Part shown: positions 32,642-43,194 of the stretch, in pieces
Layout of the letters: each line of letters starts with the position of its first letter
How positions within the stretch are numbered: position 1 is the first letter of the stretch
Position numbers and translations under genes: made by a program
Origin: Lithodes maja
Lineage: Eukaryota; Arthropoda; Malacostraca; Decapoda; Lithodidae
DNA: 64,000 nt
Assembly: GCA_037953745.1 (NCBI GenBank)
Contig: JBAKBP010010438.1
Coordinates: 1 to 64,000 of the forward strand
Direction of reading: 5' to 3'
Notes under the pieces: model-generated
The model's database searches: none
Seen by the model: the letters and a program-made list of their open reading frames with translations, nothing else
What the model was told of the DNA's origin: nothing

Positions 32642-34426
32642 TGTGACGTTGACCACTCCGTTAGAACCGCATGGCTTGTCCTACAGTGACTCGCTAGGAT
32701 CGCCAGGGCAGTGGATGGGGCTACAGTTTATGTATTAGAGTGTGCTTTATTTCATATGAAAGCTCGTGTCATGGGCAGTCCAGAAAGGCTCTTTGTTTTC
32801 GCCCATGTCAAGGCTTTATATATTTAATTGTAAAGTATATGTTTTGTCATTAACTAGTAATGATAGGATCTGGGAGAGAGAGAGGGAGTAGAACAGAGTG
32901 AGAGGGGGCGCGCAGTGTTTTTTGTCCCGCTCGATGACGTCACGGCTGGCTGCATCGCGGGGGTTGGTGGAGAGAGGTCCTTACCATGCTGAGCTCCCTT
33001 GCTAGTGGCTGGACGACTTGCAACCGCTGGTTTCCCACGCGGCTCGAGCTAGTGCGAGTATATATACTGGTTCCTCGCCACTCTCTCCCTCAGATCTGGT
33101 TTCTAGAACACACTCATCTTTTTTCCCTTGCTATCTATTCCCGCTCCGCCCCTGAGAATCTTTTCCTCTGCCTACCTCTCATTTTCCATATCTTTCACCA
33201 CCTTTATTAACATTATATCCCCTCTGGTTAACTCTGCAAAATCAGCTTCATGCTGGCCAGTTGTATTGTGTGTTAAGGTCGGATATAACCTGTGTATGTT
33301 AGTTGTTAAGATAAGTGGATCACGAAGCATTGGTTGGCTTTCATATTGCTGCTTCCTTTAATTATTAGTGTTCTGCTGGATTAGATAATGCTAGACTGGG
33401 AGTCTGATATAATAGGTATTGTTTCCTATGAGTGCTGGCTTCAGTTAAAAGCGGCACGACATACCTGAGAACTGGAGTTGATTGAGTAAATTCTAGTCTG
33501 TGTGCCATTGAGAGTAGAGCATGCACGAATGAGGGCTTTTTGCCTATACCATTCTGCACTGTTCTAGTCTCGATTGTTTGTCTTTGAGGTACGCCAGGAG
33601 AACGCTTAATACTTCGGTATTAAGGTTTCTCAAGAGAGCTACCCTTCATTATAACGTAATATTTGACGCACAGACTTGAGATTTGCACTAGGCTATACAG
33701 CATGCCATGCGCACCAGTATCTCGTATCATTGACTCTAGCTAGACTTTATCAATCATAGTAGACATTAAGTATATTAACCTAATTACTCTTTTTATGCAT
33801 ACCCATTTATGATTACACAAGCATTTCGCAGCCTAGTTTGATGTATTGAGACACAAACGACTTAGGCACTTTTTGTTGATAGGAATACTGCATTGTGGCG
33901 ATTATTATTAGTGTTGTAGTGTTTAGGATATTCTTGGCTCCGACGGCATTATATATTCTGCCTTTTTGTGTGCATAGCCTGCACGAGCATTGTTCCACTG
34001 CCTGCCTTTTTGGGTTCCATTTCCGATACGAGCATCTTTATAACATCTAACATTTAAAGAAGATTCCTTGTTAGTGTTGAAGGACTTTAGTGCACTTTCT
34101 TTCATGCAGGAGTGCCTGACATTTATTGATTAAAGTAACGTAAGCTGTAACTTCTCTTACCACCTTACTTTGTATACCATAACCAAGCACCTTCGGTTAT
34201 AGGTAGTAATAGGCTGTTTTCACATAACATTAAGCCTAGAGTAGACGCACATTTATTGAGAGTTTGATAGCCTATTATTGCATATAGAACTCTGTAGAGT
34301 ATTTGTGTTCTTTGTTCACTGGGAATATACTTCAGAGGTTGGAGCTAGCGCTTTCCGTTGTAACATTTATGCCATTACTAGTCCAATGAATAAGAGCCCT
34401 GATATATTTGAACCCCAGTCGTAACA
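32642..34426 (+). repeat. 5' LTR of gypsy copy 2
   Basis: It aligns without indels to 38491-40275. Visible differences are near 32656, 32953, 33268, 33296, 33591, 33696 and 33868. The primer-binding TGGCGACCTTACCTAGG follows from 34428, after AA. Confidence 0.95.
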
Positions 34427-34644
34427 AATGGCGACCTTACCTAGGATTTGGTGAACCTACATTTATTAGCAGGGAACATTTGTTGTTTTGGAGAATATTT
34501 TGCGGGGATCAGCAAGAATAATTTTTTTTTGCAACATAGTATAGCCCTTGAGTATTTCCGGGAATTTTTTGTGTGTATATCGAGGTATAAGAGTTTGGGG
34601 TGCTTCTTTTCTGAATATTGTGGTGAGAAATTTTTGTGAGCATC

Positions 34645-37600
34645 ATGTCTTATACCGGATCAGAGGAGAATGGAGACACAGTACGTAATGTCGAAACTGA
34701 GGAACAGCAGTATGATGATATGGTTAATCAGGTGAACTGTGAGGAGGATGCTAGGATATTTTTGCAATGGCCTGTTACTGCCGAGCGGTTGGTGGGTGTG
34801 AATCGGTATGGTCTTCAATGCCTGGCCACAGCTATCGGTCATGCGGGTACTAGCAGCATGACCAGGGATAACTTGATAACGTGTGTACTGGGCAGGGTGA
34901 CTGGTGAGCGAGATGGGTTGAGTGCTCAGAGCCCTTCGGCCATGCTTCCCCTACACTCGACTCCCAGCCATCCCAGTAGTTTGCCGACCCCGGGTACGCT
35001 TCCGCAGTTGGGTGGTGACTGGCAGGGTGGGTTGCCCCTGGGGGGACCACCGGTAATTTCAAACATTGTAGCACCTTCACCTCCTCAAGGGTTATCTCCA
35101 GAATTATTGTTTAAGCTCGAATTAGCTAAGCTTCAGCATCAGCAGCAAATAGAATTAGCCAAGATAGATGAGACAAAAAGTCACCAGCAAATAGAGCTAG
35201 CAAAAATCCAAGCTGAGTCGACTAGGTACTGTGCCGACATGGATGTAGAGAAGTCGCGAGTAGAAGCAACGGGACAGCGACTTGGGGCTGGTAACCATGT
35301 TAATGAGCAGTCTCTCTCGCACTTATTGAAACTGGTTCCGGTGTTTGATGAGAGTGGTGTAACAGAATTTTTCACACGCTTTGAGAAGAAGTGCCAGGAA
35401 CACCAGTGGCCAGAGAATAAATGGGCAGCACTTGTATCCTCTAGATTAATAGGCAAGGGTCTTAAAGCCTACGATGCGTTACCTTTGGAGTTATGTATTG
35501 TGTATGAGGATCTCAAGGAGGCTGTCCTGAGGGCTTACGAATTGCAACCAGAAACGTACCGTTTGAAGTTCCGGGGTGTAACTAAGGGAAGAGATAGCAC
35601 CTTTTTGGAACACGCCCGGGACTTGTCCGATGCTATGGGGAACTGGCTCCGATCTGAGAGGGTCACAACATTTGATGAAATTAAGCAGTTAATGATGTTG
35701 GAGCAGTTCTTTAAGAGCACGGGCGGTGATCTAACTTTGAACTTGAAGGAGAAAAACCCAAGAACTCTAGTCGAAGCAGCAGAAATGGCTGATCGACGGC
35801 TGTCGTTGATTCGGGGTTGCGGGTCCTCACAGAAGTACGATGTAAGTGCTAAGGACCGTTATCCTCCCCCTCCCCGTAACAATGACACATTTAAACAGAA
35901 GAGCCATGAAACTAAAACTGAATCCAAACCTTACACCACACCGTATGTGAAAACTCAGGGGCCTTTTACATCACAGTATAAGCCGAAGCCGAAATTTATG
36001 TGTTTTAGATGCCACCAGGAGGGTCATAAGGCAAATGAGTGCCCTAGTCGACCTCCTCCGGCAGCCGTGTCTTTTGCTCACGGCATTGGAGTGTTCAAGA
36101 GGACATCGGAGTTTGTTAGAGGCATTTCTTCCGAGGTAAATACACTGCCAGTGCAGAAGGATCCGGAAGGCTTATTCCCTGTCCGTGATGCCTTTAGTGA
36201 CAACAGGGGACTCGGTTGTGTGGAGTGGGGGGGTAGAAGACATGAGGTGAGAATTTTGCGTGACACTGGGGCATCGCAAACACTGTTGAGAAATTTCACT
36301 GGTAAACCTGTCAATACGGCGCGGGTGGTTGTGGTTCAGGGAGTTAATGCAACAAGGTCATACCCGCTTGTGAGAATGAAGGTGGAAGTTGATGGTGTGA
36401 CTCGTGACCTGGATGTAGGGATTGTGGAGAAGTTGCCTGTTGGGGGCGTCGACCTCCTTCTCGGCAACGACTTTGCGGGACCTACTTCTGAGGCTCCACC
36501 CTTGGTCGTTGCCGAGAAGCTGGCCGACGTGAGTGGGGAGGAGCAGGAGTGGGTTGAGAAGTGTCCGGTGCAGCCTATGGCATGTGTTGTCACCGGAGAT
36601 CCTGCATCCAGGGAGTTACATTCTGGTCAACAATCTTTAGATCAGCGGAGGAAGGGTACCGAGAAGGGGTTGAAAGTTGATGCGGTTGAGAGTTTAGTAT
36701 CAGCGGACATTCTCGGGGACTCAGTATTAGGACCAAATATCGAGTCTGAAGAAGACCCAGTAACTGTTGTGGAGAAGGCAGAGGATGGGCTTAAAAAGAC
36801 GAAAGAGTTGAAGGAGGACAGTGTTGCACAGTCGGGAGATGTAGCAACAAGGTACCCTGACGCGTACCCTATGAGAAATGGGTCGGCGAAGACGGTGGTC
36901 CGAAGCTTGCTGGTGTATTTTTCCCGGTATGGTTACCCGCAGGAGATTCAATCAGATGGGAAAGATTGGGATCTTGGCCTGCCATATGTTTTGTTTGCTG
37001 CACGGGAGGTACCTGGGGAAAGTTTGGGATTCAGCCCTAATGAGCTCGTCTTTGGACACTGTGTCAGAGGGCCTCTCCATATGGTTGAAGAAGTATGGGA
37101 GGGCGCAGAAAAACCTTGTTCTATGCTCAAGTGTGTCCTCAACAGTCGAGAATGGATGTTGCGCAGTCTGGAGTTGGCTGGCCGTAATTTGACTAGCTCT
37201 CAGGCCCTCATGAAGGACAGGTACGACCTCAAGGTTGAACTCAGGGAGTTTCACGTGGGTCAGGAGGTGTTGACTCTACTGCCCCTTGTAGGTCACCCCT
37301 TATCCGCGAAGTACACTGGTCCTTATAGGGTGGTGGAGGAGCTATCGGACCTGGTTTACTTGGTAGCCACTCCAGACAGACGGAAGCGCAATCAGTTATG
37401 TCATGTTAATCCCATGAAGGAGTATGGGAGGCACCCCCCTGAGCCTCTCACTGTGCCTGTGATGACGTTTAGCAGTCAAGGTGGAGAAGGAGAACGGGAC
37501 AGTCACGCTCAGGTGGAGGATAACTGGAAGGATGAGAAGTTCAAATGGGCACCTGAGTGTGAGGTGTTTAGAGAAGTAAAACACCTGTTGTGCACTCACC

Positions 37601-38016
37601 CGATCCTCAGGGCCCCTGACTTTAGCCTACCTTTCCAACTAGCAACGGAGGCTAGTGGTGTGGGGGCTGGTGCCGTCCTTGTGGAAAAGGACGATGATGG
37701 GCTGGAGCATCCTGTTAGTTTCTGCTCGGAGAAGTACAATTCGGCCCAGGGGAGCTGCTCTGTTGTCGAGGAGGAGCTGCTGGCGGTTGTACTTGCTCTG
37801 AGGCATTTCGAGGTCTGTGTTCCAGCCTATGGTCCGGTCATTGTAGTTTACCCAGATCATCACCCTCTCAAGTTCTTGGACCAGTTTCACAATCGGAATA
37901 TGAGGCTGACCAGGTGGTCACTAAGGTTATTGGTATATAACCTGGACATACGCCATATTGCTGGTTGTGACAACTTGGTTGCAGATGGTCGTTCAAGGGT
38001 ATATGATCCTGGGTAG
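34645..38016 (+). CDS. Fused Gag-protease-(deleted Pol)-RNase H polyprotein of gypsy copy 2
   Basis: A single 1123-codon frame starts at ATG 34645 (a GTG lies in frame nine bases earlier). Order: acidic Gag head, Gln/Glu coiled coil, SCAN-like capsid (about 35430-35810), CCHC knuckle CFRCHQEGHKANEC at 35998-36042, protease RDTGASQTLL near 36260, then remnants of integrase, integrase tail, and RNase H to DPG. Compared with copy 1, three segments are missing at 36837/36838 (405 bp in corrected frame), 36956/36957 (159 bp) and near 37529 (963 bp corrected). They remove the integrase zinc domain, its first Asp and its Glu, and the entire RT. RNase H has Glu where copy 1 has the first catalytic Asp. 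Gag and protease could still function. Confidence 0.92.
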   Translation: MSYTGSEENGDTVRNVETEEQQYDDMVNQVNCEEDARIFLQWPVTAERLVGVNRYGLQCLATAIGHAGTSSMTRDNLITCVLGRVTGERDGLSAQSPSAMLPLHSTPSHPSSLPTPGTLPQLGGDWQGGLPLGGPPVISNIVAPSPPQGLSPELLFKLELAKLQHQQQIELAKIDETKSHQQIELAKIQAESTRYCADMDVEKSRVEATGQRLGAGNHVNEQSLSHLLKLVPVFDESGVTEFFTRFEKKCQEHQWPENKWAALVSSRLIGKGLKAYDALPLELCIVYEDLKEAVLRAYELQPETYRLKFRGVTKGRDSTFLEHARDLSDAMGNWLRSERVTTFDEIKQLMMLEQFFKSTGGDLTLNLKEKNPRTLVEAAEMADRRLSLIRGCGSSQKYDVSAKDRYPPPPRNNDTFKQKSHETKTESKPYTTPYVKTQGPFTSQYKPKPKFMCFRCHQEGHKANECPSRPPPAAVSFAHGIGVFKRTSEFVRGISSEVNTLPVQKDPEGLFPVRDAFSDNRGLGCVEWGGRRHEVRILRDTGASQTLLRNFTGKPVNTARVVVVQGVNATRSYPLVRMKVEVDGVTRDLDVGIVEKLPVGGVDLLLGNDFAGPTSEAPPLVVAEKLADVSGEEQEWVEKCPVQPMACVVTGDPASRELHSGQQSLDQRRKGTEKGLKVDAVESLVSADILGDSVLGPNIESEEDPVTVVEKAEDGLKKTKELKEDSVAQSGDVATRYPDAYPMRNGSAKTVVRSLLVYFSRYGYPQEIQSDGKDWDLGLPYVLFAAREVPGESLGFSPNELVFGHCVRGPLHMVEEVWEGAEKPCSMLKCVLNSREWMLRSLELAGRNLTSSQALMKDRYDLKVELREFHVGQEVLTLLPLVGHPLSAKYTGPYRVVEELSDLVYLVATPDRRKRNQLCHVNPMKEYGRHPPEPLTVPVMTFSSQGGEGERDSHAQVEDNWKDEKFKWAPECEVFREVKHLLCTHPILRAPDFSLPFQLATEASGVGAGAVLVEKDDDGLEHPVSFCSEKYNSAQGSCSVVEEELLAVVLALRHFEVCVPAYGPVIVVYPDHHPLKFLDQFHNRNMRLTRWSLRLLVYNLDIRHIAGCDNLVADGRSRVYDPG

Positions 38017-38490
38017 ATTGACACACGGGTAGCCTCCTGCTTTGGTTTGAATAGTATTTTGCGCTTGGTGCTTGTTGGCTCGCGGTTGTAGCCCAGCGTA
38101 TTGGGTCGTAAAGCAGGAGTTGAGCGTTTGGTATAGAAGAAAAAACTAGGCTTGCCCCTATAGTGCAGCCGAAATAAACAAATTAAAAACATAAAAATCA
38201 AATAAAAAAACTTTCTTTGATAGTTGAATTTTTTCAGTATGTTATAGCAGTAATTCTGAGTTGCACTCCTCTCAGAATGCTGGGCTAGAGAAGCTCGCTC
38301 TTGAGGAGCATAACTACATATAATTTAACCTATTGTGTTGGGAGGGTTATAATTTTGAAAAAATGTTTTGTTGAAGAACTGTGCCAGATATTTTACTGCC
38401 GCTGGGTGATGGGACGTGGAGATATAGCATGGGTTCTAACCATCAGATTTTTGTGAGCCTTGGGGCCTCTGAGAAAAATCTTGGGGGGGG
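38017..38490 (+). promoter_or_regulatory. 3' untranslated region and polypurine tract of gypsy copy 2
   Basis: A non-coding stretch closely similar to 10653-11126 (minus strand). It ends in TTGGGGGGGG at 38481-38490 directly before the 3' LTR, the expected purine primer. Confidence 0.8.
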
Positions 38491-40275
38491 TGTGACGTTG
38501 ACCACTCAGTTAGAACCGCATGGCTTGTCCTACAGTGACTCGCTAGGATCGCCAGGGCAGTGGATGGGGCTACAGTTTATGTATTAGAGTGTGCTTTATT
38601 TCATATGAAAGCTCGTGTCATGGGCAGTCCAGAAAGGCTCTTTGTTTTCGCCCATGTCAAGGCTTTATATATTTAATTGTAAAGTATATGTTTTGTCATT
38701 AACTAGTAATGATAGGATCTGGGAGAGAGAGAGGGAGTAGAACAGAGTGAGAGGGGGCGCGCAGTGTTTTTTGTCCCGCTCGATGACGTCACGGCTGGCT
38801 GCCTCGCGGGGGTTGGTGGAGAGAGGTCCTTACCATGCTGAGCTCCCTTGCTAGTGGCTGGACGACTTGCAACCGCTGGTTTCCCACGCGGCTCGAGCTA
38901 GTGCGAGTATATATACTGGTTCCTCGCCACTCTCTCCCTCAGATCTGGTTTCTAGAACACACTCATCTTTTTTCCCTTGCTATCTATTCCCGCTCCGCCC
39001 CTGAGAATCTTTTCCTCTGCCTACCTCTCATTTTCCATATCTTTCACCACCTTTATTAACATTATATCCCCTCTGGTTAACTCTGCAAAATCAGCTTCAT
39101 GCTGGCCAGTTGTATTGTGTGTTAAGGTCTGATATAACCTGTGTTTGTTAGTTGTTAAGATAAGTGGATCACGAAGCATTGGTTGGCTTTCATATTGCTG
39201 CTTCCTTTAATTATTAGTGTTCTGCTGGATTAGATAATGCTAGACTGGGAGTCTGATATAATAGGTATTGTTTCCTATGAGTGCTGGCTTCAGTTAAAAG
39301 CGGCACGACATACCTGAGAACTGGAGTTGATTGAGTAAATTCTAGTCTGTGTGCCATTGAGAGTAGAGCATGCACGAATGAGGGCTTTTTGCCTATACCA
39401 TTCTGCACTGTTCTAGTCTCGATTGTTTGTCTTTGAGGTACACCAGGAGAACGCTTAATACTTCGGTATTAAGGTTTCTCAAGAGAGCTACCCTTCATTA
39501 TAACGTAATATTTGACGCACAGACTTGAGATTTGCACTAGGCTATGCAGCATGCCATGCGCACCAGTATCTCGTATCATTGACTCTAGCTAGACTTTATC
39601 AATCATAGTAGACATTAAGTATATTAACCTAATTACTCTTTTTATGCATACCCATTTATGATTACACAAGCATTTCGCAGCCTAGTTTGATGTATTGAGA
39701 CACAAACGACTTAGGCTCTTTTTGTTGATAGGAATACTGCATTGTGGCGATTATTATTAGTGTTGTAGTGTTTAGGATATTCTTGGCTCCGACGGCATTA
39801 TATATTCTGCCTTTTTGTGTGCATAGCCTGCACGAGCATTGTTCCACTGCCTGCCTTTTTGGGTTCCATTTCCGATACGAGCATCTTTATAACATCTAAC
39901 ATTTAAAGAAGATTCCTTGTTAGTGTTGAAGGACTTTAGTGCACTTTCTTTCATGCAGGAGTGCCTGACATTTATTGATTAAAGTAACGTAAGCTGTAAC
40001 TTCTCTTACCACCTTACTTTGTATACCATAACCAAGCACCTTCGGTTATAGGTAGTAATAGGCTGTTTTCACATAACATTAAGCCTAGAGTAGACGCACA
40101 TTTATTGAGAGTTTGATAGCCTATTATTGCATATAGAACTCTGTAGAGTATTTGTGTTCTTTGTTCACTGGGAATATACTTCAGAGGTTGGAGCTAGCGC
40201 TTTCCGTTGTAACATTTATGCCATTACTAGTCCAATGAATAAGAGCCCTGATATATTTGAACCCCAGTCGTAACA
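38491..40275 (+). repeat. 3' LTR of gypsy copy 2
   Basis: Same length and termini as 32642-34426. It ends at 40275, with CTGT following. Confidence 0.95.
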
Positions 40276-40362
40276 CTGTCTGATAATGGTTGGATAACAT
40301 AATTACACACACTAATCCGTCTTACTGGTAATAATCCTTACAATATACATCCTTAGAAGGTA

Positions 40363-41331
40363 TTACGATCTTAGGCATAATAAGTGAGATGGGGGTGAAG
40401 AGGGAGGAGTAGCACCGTAATCATTCAAGGTGTAGTTTTTAGCGAAAGTTTGAGTGAAGAGTTCAGGTTTGTCAGAGACGGTGGTACTGTCAGAGTGGAA
40501 AAGAGGAGGGAAAAATGAGGAAGTGAAATTGTTGGTGAGGCTTTTGGCTAGATGCCAAAAAGCTTGGAAATAGCTAGAGTTGGAAAGTTCAGAGCAATTG
40601 TTATTGATGAGAATTTTTGTCAAGTTGAAGGACAGATTTGGCTTGATTCCAGGCAGAGACATATAAAGTATGGGACTCTTGAGCTTGAAGGCGACGGTAC
40701 CATTTGAATGCTTCCTCTTTATTGTGGATAACAGTAGAACAAGCGTGAGTAAACTAAAAAAATTGTGAGTTAGTGTGGGAGAAAGAAAATGGGATGTATG
40801 CTTCCATGCCTGAAAGGATTACCTCAGTAATGCGCTCGGCACTCTCAGAGGGTCACGGGCCATGGAAGCAAAAACCATTCAATGGGAAATAAAAGAAGTA
40901 CTGCCGAAGAGCTTCCCAATCGGCAGTGCCAAAATGCCACAAGCGCCGTCGGCTGTGGTGTCAGAAGGTCATACTGGAAAGATAGGACAGGTGATTGACA
41001 TAAGGTTATGATCAGAGGAGCCCAACGGAGGGAGAAGAGTTACAGTGTAAGCAGAATGATTAGTGGTTAGAAATAAGTAAAAAATGTTGGGCCGATCTCC
41101 AGGGCGGTCCGGGATATGGGTGGGGTGCTGAACTACCTGCTCTAGGTAATTTAGGATAAAAAACATGTAGGCTGGTTCACCAGGCTGAACAGTAAAATGA
41201 GAAGAGAGCCACCGGTGGCGGGGAACATTGAAATCTCCTAAGATAGATATTTCACAGAAGGGAGAGCTGGATAGAATGTGTTTCACATTAGAGGTAAAAT
41301 AGTCAAAGGATAGTCAGTAGAATTAGGGGAG
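40363..41331 (-). pseudogene. LINE endonuclease and linker, older copy
   Basis: Minus-strand reading shows VYLSPNSTDY near 41300, ISILGDFNVPRHRWLSSHF (catalytic GDFN near 41230), HPTHIPDRPGDRPNIFYLFL and SSDHNLMSI near 41000. After a broken middle, the linker KILINNNCSELSNSSYFQAFWHLAKSL, then VSDKPELFTQTFAKN, leads toward an RT that is not present. The shared segments recur at 2554-2930. Its 5' part is interrupted by the LINE fragment at 41344 and by the BEL element, and resumes at 51767. Confidence 0.75.
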
Positions 41332-41343
41332 AGATAAACAGCA

Positions 41344-41630
41344 GATGTGCTGGAAGGTGTGAAAAGGAACAACTTGAGATGGTTCGGCCATATGGAACGT
41401 ATGGAAAGCGAGAGAATGACTAAGAGGGTGTACGAGAGCGAGGTGGAAGGACAGAGAGGGAGAGGTGCACCGAAGGAGAGGTGGAAGGATGGAGTGACAG
41501 AAGTATATGGATGAAGGCGGTGCTGGTTGGGAAGAGGGGCGTCGACTGACTGGGGACAGAGGTGCATGAGGGGGGTTTGTTCGTGGCCACCCCTTCGAGG
41601 ATCACGGCGTCAGGCAATAGATAGATAGAT
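41344..41630 (+). mobile_element. 5'-truncated LINE tail with (TAGA)n end and 12-bp duplication
   Basis: Flanked by AGATAAACAGCA at 41332-41343 and 41631-41642; the paralogous site at about 2891 has a single copy. The plus-strand frame reads NNLRWFGHMERMESERMTKRVYES, then GRGAPKERWKDGV, the usual C-terminal end of certain endonuclease-type LINEs. A short untranslated part and ATAGATAGATAG follow. It carries no catalytic domain. Confidence 0.85.
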
Positions 41631-41651
41631 AGATAAACAGCACAGATATAT

Positions 41652-42284
41652 TATCGTGACTTACGAGTATCCACCATAGACCTTTCTATTTCCAGTTGGG
41701 ATTTAATTGGTTAAAAAGGGAATTTATAATTATGTATATACTCAAAGTATCATGTAAAATTAATTGGGTGTGTATTTCAGATGATTAATATATAAGGGGT
41801 AACTAAGATATGGGCTATGGTATACATTTATTCTATAAAGAGTTAATTCGAGAATATAGTCTTCCATAAGTATTAAGTACTATTTAATATAGTAATTAAA
41901 GTAATATGAGGAACGTTAGCAGCATCGAGAATGATTGCGCATGTCTAGCTTCACTTGTTACCAAGCTGACGTTCTAAGGTATCTCCCTATAAAGGGTGCC
42001 ACTCAATAACAACACGCCTCACCAGCAACACCGGCTATCGGCCACATTTATCGTCCCATATATAAAACATCCCAGCACCTACTATCCATCAACATCCTCC
42101 ACTAACCAGCTAAGTCTATATATATTCACTGGTGGCCATTATAATATATGTAGACAATATATAGCATGTGGATTAACAACACAGGTGAGACGATCTAAAT
42201 GCTTCCCCCTTAGGCAGATAATCCAACCCTTTACTTGTCTTGTAACTAATTCCTATGTCCACTATACGATCCTAAGTCTTGACA
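41652..42284 (+). repeat. 5' LTR of the BEL element
   Basis: It begins TATCGTGACTTACGAG and ends AAGTCTTGACA. The start is TA rather than the usual TG; this boundary is set by the 5-bp TATAT duplication and the related empty site. It aligns to 51139-51766 with a 5-bp indel and numerous substitutions. A possible primer site TGGTGCCGTAAACCAGG begins at 42292; the tRNA is unassigned. Confidence 0.85.
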
Positions 42285-42462
42285 GTAAAGTATGGTGCCG
42301 TAAACCAGGATTTAAGTATAGCCTATAATGCCTAATTAAGTAGTATACTGTACACCATTTTTGTGTTTTAACCTAGGCCTAATTGTGGCTGGGTATCTTC
42401 TTGGGCCTGCTTAAACCATCCCTGCTTTCTACGTTTTAGTGCTGTAGTTCACACACTAGCCA

Positions 42463-43073
42463 ATGATTCGAGGGTCTGGGGAAGCAGCGCGGGGTTGGGG
42501 CGGTATTGGCGAAAATTTTGAGCCGTCACCATCGCATAATAAACACCCGTTACCTAAAGTTGCGGTGATTGGACACTCGTATGTCAATAGATTTGGACCG
42601 CCACCATCTTCTATACTCCGTGAAGGCTTCCAGCTGAAATTTCTGGCACAAAGTGGGCCACAGTTGATTCAATCCGTAATTCGCCAGCCTTCGATAATCT
42701 TGTACAGTTTCGTCCGGATCTTACATTCTTGATAATCGGATAATATTTTTGGTGATACGGTGGTTAATGAGTTAGCCAGTAAAATTAATGACTTGGCTAA
42801 CATATTGAGGATAGAACAGGGGGGCATTGCAAAATCGTGGGAATAGAGTCTCGTACCTCCCCCAGGGGCCTCAGTGCAGAACAATATAACAAAATAAAAA
42901 ATGCTGTCAATAGACATTTACGCCAGAAATTTCCATTCTCCAAGTCAAGGTTCAACCCTATGGAGATGGGTAAGGACTTGGCATATGATGGCGTCCATTT
43001 AGGCCCTTGGGGGACGCACAAGCTCTATAACCTAATCGTCAGTAGGGCGGCGCGATATTTTGACGAGGAATAG
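42463..43073 (+). pseudogene. SGNH-hydrolase-like ORF between BEL leader and gag
   Basis: Across three frames I read KVAVIGHSYVNRF near 42555 (the Ser-containing block I of SGNH/GDSL esterases), FRPDLTFLIIG then DNIFGDTVVNEL near 42705-42765 (the GGND-like block III position), an IESRTSPRGLSAEQYNKIKN stretch, and AYDGVHLGPWGTHKL near 42980 (the D-x-x-H block V). It ends RYFDEE and a stop at 43073. At least two shifts separate the blocks, so this copy is inactive. Esterase-like domains are known in some CR1-type LINEs and in Ngaro-type elements; I do not know of one in a BEL element. It is co-oriented with gag, inside both LTRs. A relic of another element inserted here is the alternative. Confidence 0.75.
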
Positions 43074-43194
43074 GCTAGCCTATATTTAGTTCCATTTATT
43101 AGGCTAATAGTTTATTTTATCGTCGTCCATCCTGACTCACCTATCCCCTATAAATTTGTCAATTGATTGGTAACAGGTTGGATTCCCTTTAAAC

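Larger units (their letters stand above)
32642..40275 (+). mobile_element. Gmr1-like gypsy derivative with deleted pol (copy 2)
   Basis: A 7.6-kb element with LTRs of 1785 bp each, TGTGACG...CGTAACA ends and CTGT flanking both sides (32638-32641 and 40276-40279). It is closely related to copy 1 but on the opposite strand. The internal region carries one continuous frame that keeps Gag, protease and part of RNase H but lacks RT and the integrase core. I count seven substitutions between the LTRs (about 0.4%), so it inserted very recently, after losing its enzymes, which implies mobilisation in trans. Confidence 0.93.

Noticed and set aside
8857..40275. Segmental inverted duplication carrying the gypsy element
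   Set aside because: The two copies have different 4-bp target duplications (GTAT and CTGT) and unrelated outer flanks, so they inserted independently.
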